In this document: positions 62,767 through 64,000 of the stretch, piece after piece
How positions within the stretch are numbered: position 1 is the first letter of the stretch
How the letters are laid out: the number at the start of each line of letters is the position of its first letter
Assembly: GCA_002255925.1 (NCBI GenBank)
Contig: NKIH01000006.1
Span: forward strand, 282,379 to 346,378
DNA from: Burkholderiales bacterium PBB6
GTDB lineage: Bacteria; Pseudomonadota; Gammaproteobacteria; Burkholderiales; Burkholderiaceae_C
Direction: 5' to 3'
DNA: 64,000 nt
Notes under the pieces: model-generated
The model's input: the letters and a program-made list of their open reading frames with translations, nothing else
The model's database searches: none
Told to the model about the DNA's origin: nothing
Translations under genes and position numbers: made by a program

Positions 62767-64000
62767 ATGAAGCCGCGAACTGACGAACTTGCGAAAAACA
62801 GCCCGGCACATGGGCTTGGCAACAAGGCCCCGGTGCTTCAAAACCAGCTTGAGGCAGGCACAGCGCACCGCCCCGGCCCGACAGACATCCATCGGCATCC
62901 GCCCGGCACCATCGCTGCGGTCTGGGGCAACGTCAAGATTCTTCACGCGGACGGCACCAGTTCGCCCCCCACGGTAGGCACCAAGCTCGCACCCGGTGAC
63001 CTGATCCTCACCAGCCAGAACGGCATCATCCTGTTTGAAGACCAGCGAGCCCCGCGCGCAGTCAAAGGGGTCTCGCTGCTGGCGACGATCAAGGCGATTG
63101 ATGCTGGCTCACCAGAGGCGGTGCCCTCCACCGCCAACATGCCGGGCGACACCTTGTTGCCGGGATTGCGTGTTGAGCGTGTCGTGGAGAACGTCTCGCC
63201 GTTGGCCATGACATTGCCCAGTGAGCGAGGAGACCTGGCCGACAAGACCGCCGACACAGCGAACGACGGCGGCACTCGCACGCCCCAACCTGCCGTTCCG
63301 GACTATTCGTCGATACCGGAAGATGCCTCGGCCACAGGCAACGTGCTTGTCAACGACGGCAGCGACAGCACCAGCGTGACGTCCTTCACCATCGCGAACC
63401 AGACGCTGCCGGCAGGCTCCACGCTGATCATCCCGGGTACCGGCTCGATCACCATCGCGGCTGACGGCGGCTACGCTTTCACGCCCGCGCCGGATTTCCA
63501 CGGCGCAGTGCCGCCAATCACGTACACCACCACCGGCGGCACCACAGCCACGCTCGACATCACCGTCACCCCGGTCAACGACGCCCCGGTGGCGAACGAC
63601 GACACGGTGAGCGTGACCGAAGACACGCCGGTGTCCGGCAATGTGCTGGGCAACGACACGGACGCCGATGGCGACACGCTGACGGTGACCGCCGTGACGG
63701 TCGACCGCAACGGCGACGGCACGCCGGACACGGTCATGCCAGGCACGCCGGTGACCATCACCACGGGTGGCACTCCGGTGGGCACGCTGCTGGTCAACCC
63801 GAACGGCACTTTCACCTTCACGCCCGCGCCTGATTACAACGGCCCCGTTCCGCCAGTCACCTACACCGTGACCGACGGCCAGGGTGGCACCGACACTGGC
63901 ACGCTGACCCTGGTGGTCGGCCCGGTGGACGACGCTTCCGTGCTCGCAGCCGACACCAATACCGTGGCGCAGGACACGCTGGCCACTGGCAACGTGCTGG
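62767..64000 (+). CDS. Large repeat adhesin with LapA-like retention module, N-terminal part
   Basis: An open frame with no stop to the window end (411 codons seen). ATG 62767 follows GGGGAAG. An N-terminal module (about residues 47-120; GTIAAVWGNVKILHADGTSS, PGDLILTSQNGIILFEDQ) resembles the outer-membrane retention module of LapA-type adhesins. Two or more cadherin/VCBS-like repeats follow (about 180-275 and 276-380), with SVTEDTPVSGNVLGNDTDAD, GDTLTVTAV and FTFTPAPDYNGPVPPVTYTV. It is probably secreted by a type I system, which should be encoded past the window. No TAAG/PAAG-like cleavage site is obvious after the module. Confidence 0.82.
   Translation, partial: MKPRTDELAKNSPAHGLGNKAPVLQNQLEAGTAHRPGPTDIHRHPPGTIAAVWGNVKILHADGTSSPPTVGTKLAPGDLILTSQNGIILFEDQRAPRAVKGVSLLATIKAIDAGSPEAVPSTANMPGDTLLPGLRVERVVENVSPLAMTLPSERGDLADKTADTANDGGTRTPQPAVPDYSSIPEDASATGNVLVNDGSDSTSVTSFTIANQTLPAGSTLIIPGTGSITIAADGGYAFTPAPDFHGAVPPITYTTTGGTTATLDITVTPVNDAPVANDDTVSVTEDTPVSGNVLGNDTDADGDTLTVTAVTVDRNGDGTPDTVMPGTPVTITTGGTPVGTLLVNPNGTFTFTPAPDYNGPVPPVTYTVTDGQGGTDTGTLTLVVGPVDDASVLAADTNTVAQDTLATGNVL

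Overview
The window reads as a high-GC betaproteobacterial chromosome, most likely from the order Burkholderiales (Comamonadaceae / Leptothrix-Rubrivivax-Aquabacterium neighbourhood). Supporting this are the cluster gntR-sdhCDAB-sdhE-gltA with a divergent mdh and nearby acnB, the five-gene propionyl-CoA operon, the imuA-imuB pair and a palindromic intergenic element of a type common in this group. The species cannot be named from sequence reading alone. No rRNA, tRNA, CRISPR array, insertion sequence or prophage was seen.

Layout. 1-5.7 kb (minus): propionyl-CoA to succinyl-CoA operon (mcm, a GNAT acetyltransferase, meaB, pccB, start of pccA), with a divergent FCD-type GntR regulator; a palindrome lies inside the mcm promoter. 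6.5-7.9 kb: an EgtB-like protein that has lost its metal ligands. 8.1-23.3 kb (plus): a complete-looking MSHA-type type IV pilus locus (ATPase, platform, pilins, a large MshQ-like tip candidate with a PA14 domain, PilM/N/O/P-like subunits, secretin) in an order permuted relative to Vibrio and without mshM/mshN. 23.4-35.3 kb: TCA-cycle region. The minus strand carries gntR, sdhC, sdhD, sdhA, sdhB, sdhE and gltA; the plus strand carries mdh, an HpcH/HpaI lyase, a secreted unknown and acnB. The same 12-bp palindrome TCTTATATAAGA occurs between gntR and mdh and inside the acnB promoter, so the GntR/UTRA protein probably controls both.

35.3-52 kb: mixed housekeeping and accessory genes. These are an epimerase coupled to a secreted coiled-coil protein; a coupled class IV aminotransferase, sulfotransferase-like protein and RluA, followed by a flavin reductase; an SDR; the heterodimeric ABC exporter MdlA/MdlB; a membrane diguanylate cyclase; a tiny DUF3149 membrane protein; an S10-type peptidase; and a phosphoethanolamine transferase (EptA) followed by a 2OG-Fe dioxygenase. 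52-60.9 kb: a soluble PAS hybrid histidine kinase, SOS-regulated imuA-imuB with a perfect LexA box, a YchJ-family protein, a small membrane protein, TruC, RarD and an arylformamidase-like hydrolase.

60.9-64 kb: a less GC-rich stretch with long non-coding gaps, an AraC-type regulator and the start of a very large repeat-containing surface adhesin that runs off the window.

The window looks mainly like core genome plus a surface-attachment module (MSHA pilus, diguanylate cyclase, giant adhesin). The most original leads are the shared TCA operator, the ligand-less EgtB homologue, the aminotransferase/sulfotransferase pair that resembles a plant fusion protein, the permuted MSHA locus, the apparently leaderless SOS-controlled imuA, and the adhesin whose retention module lacks an obvious LapG cleavage site. 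No completely new defence or mobile system was evident.
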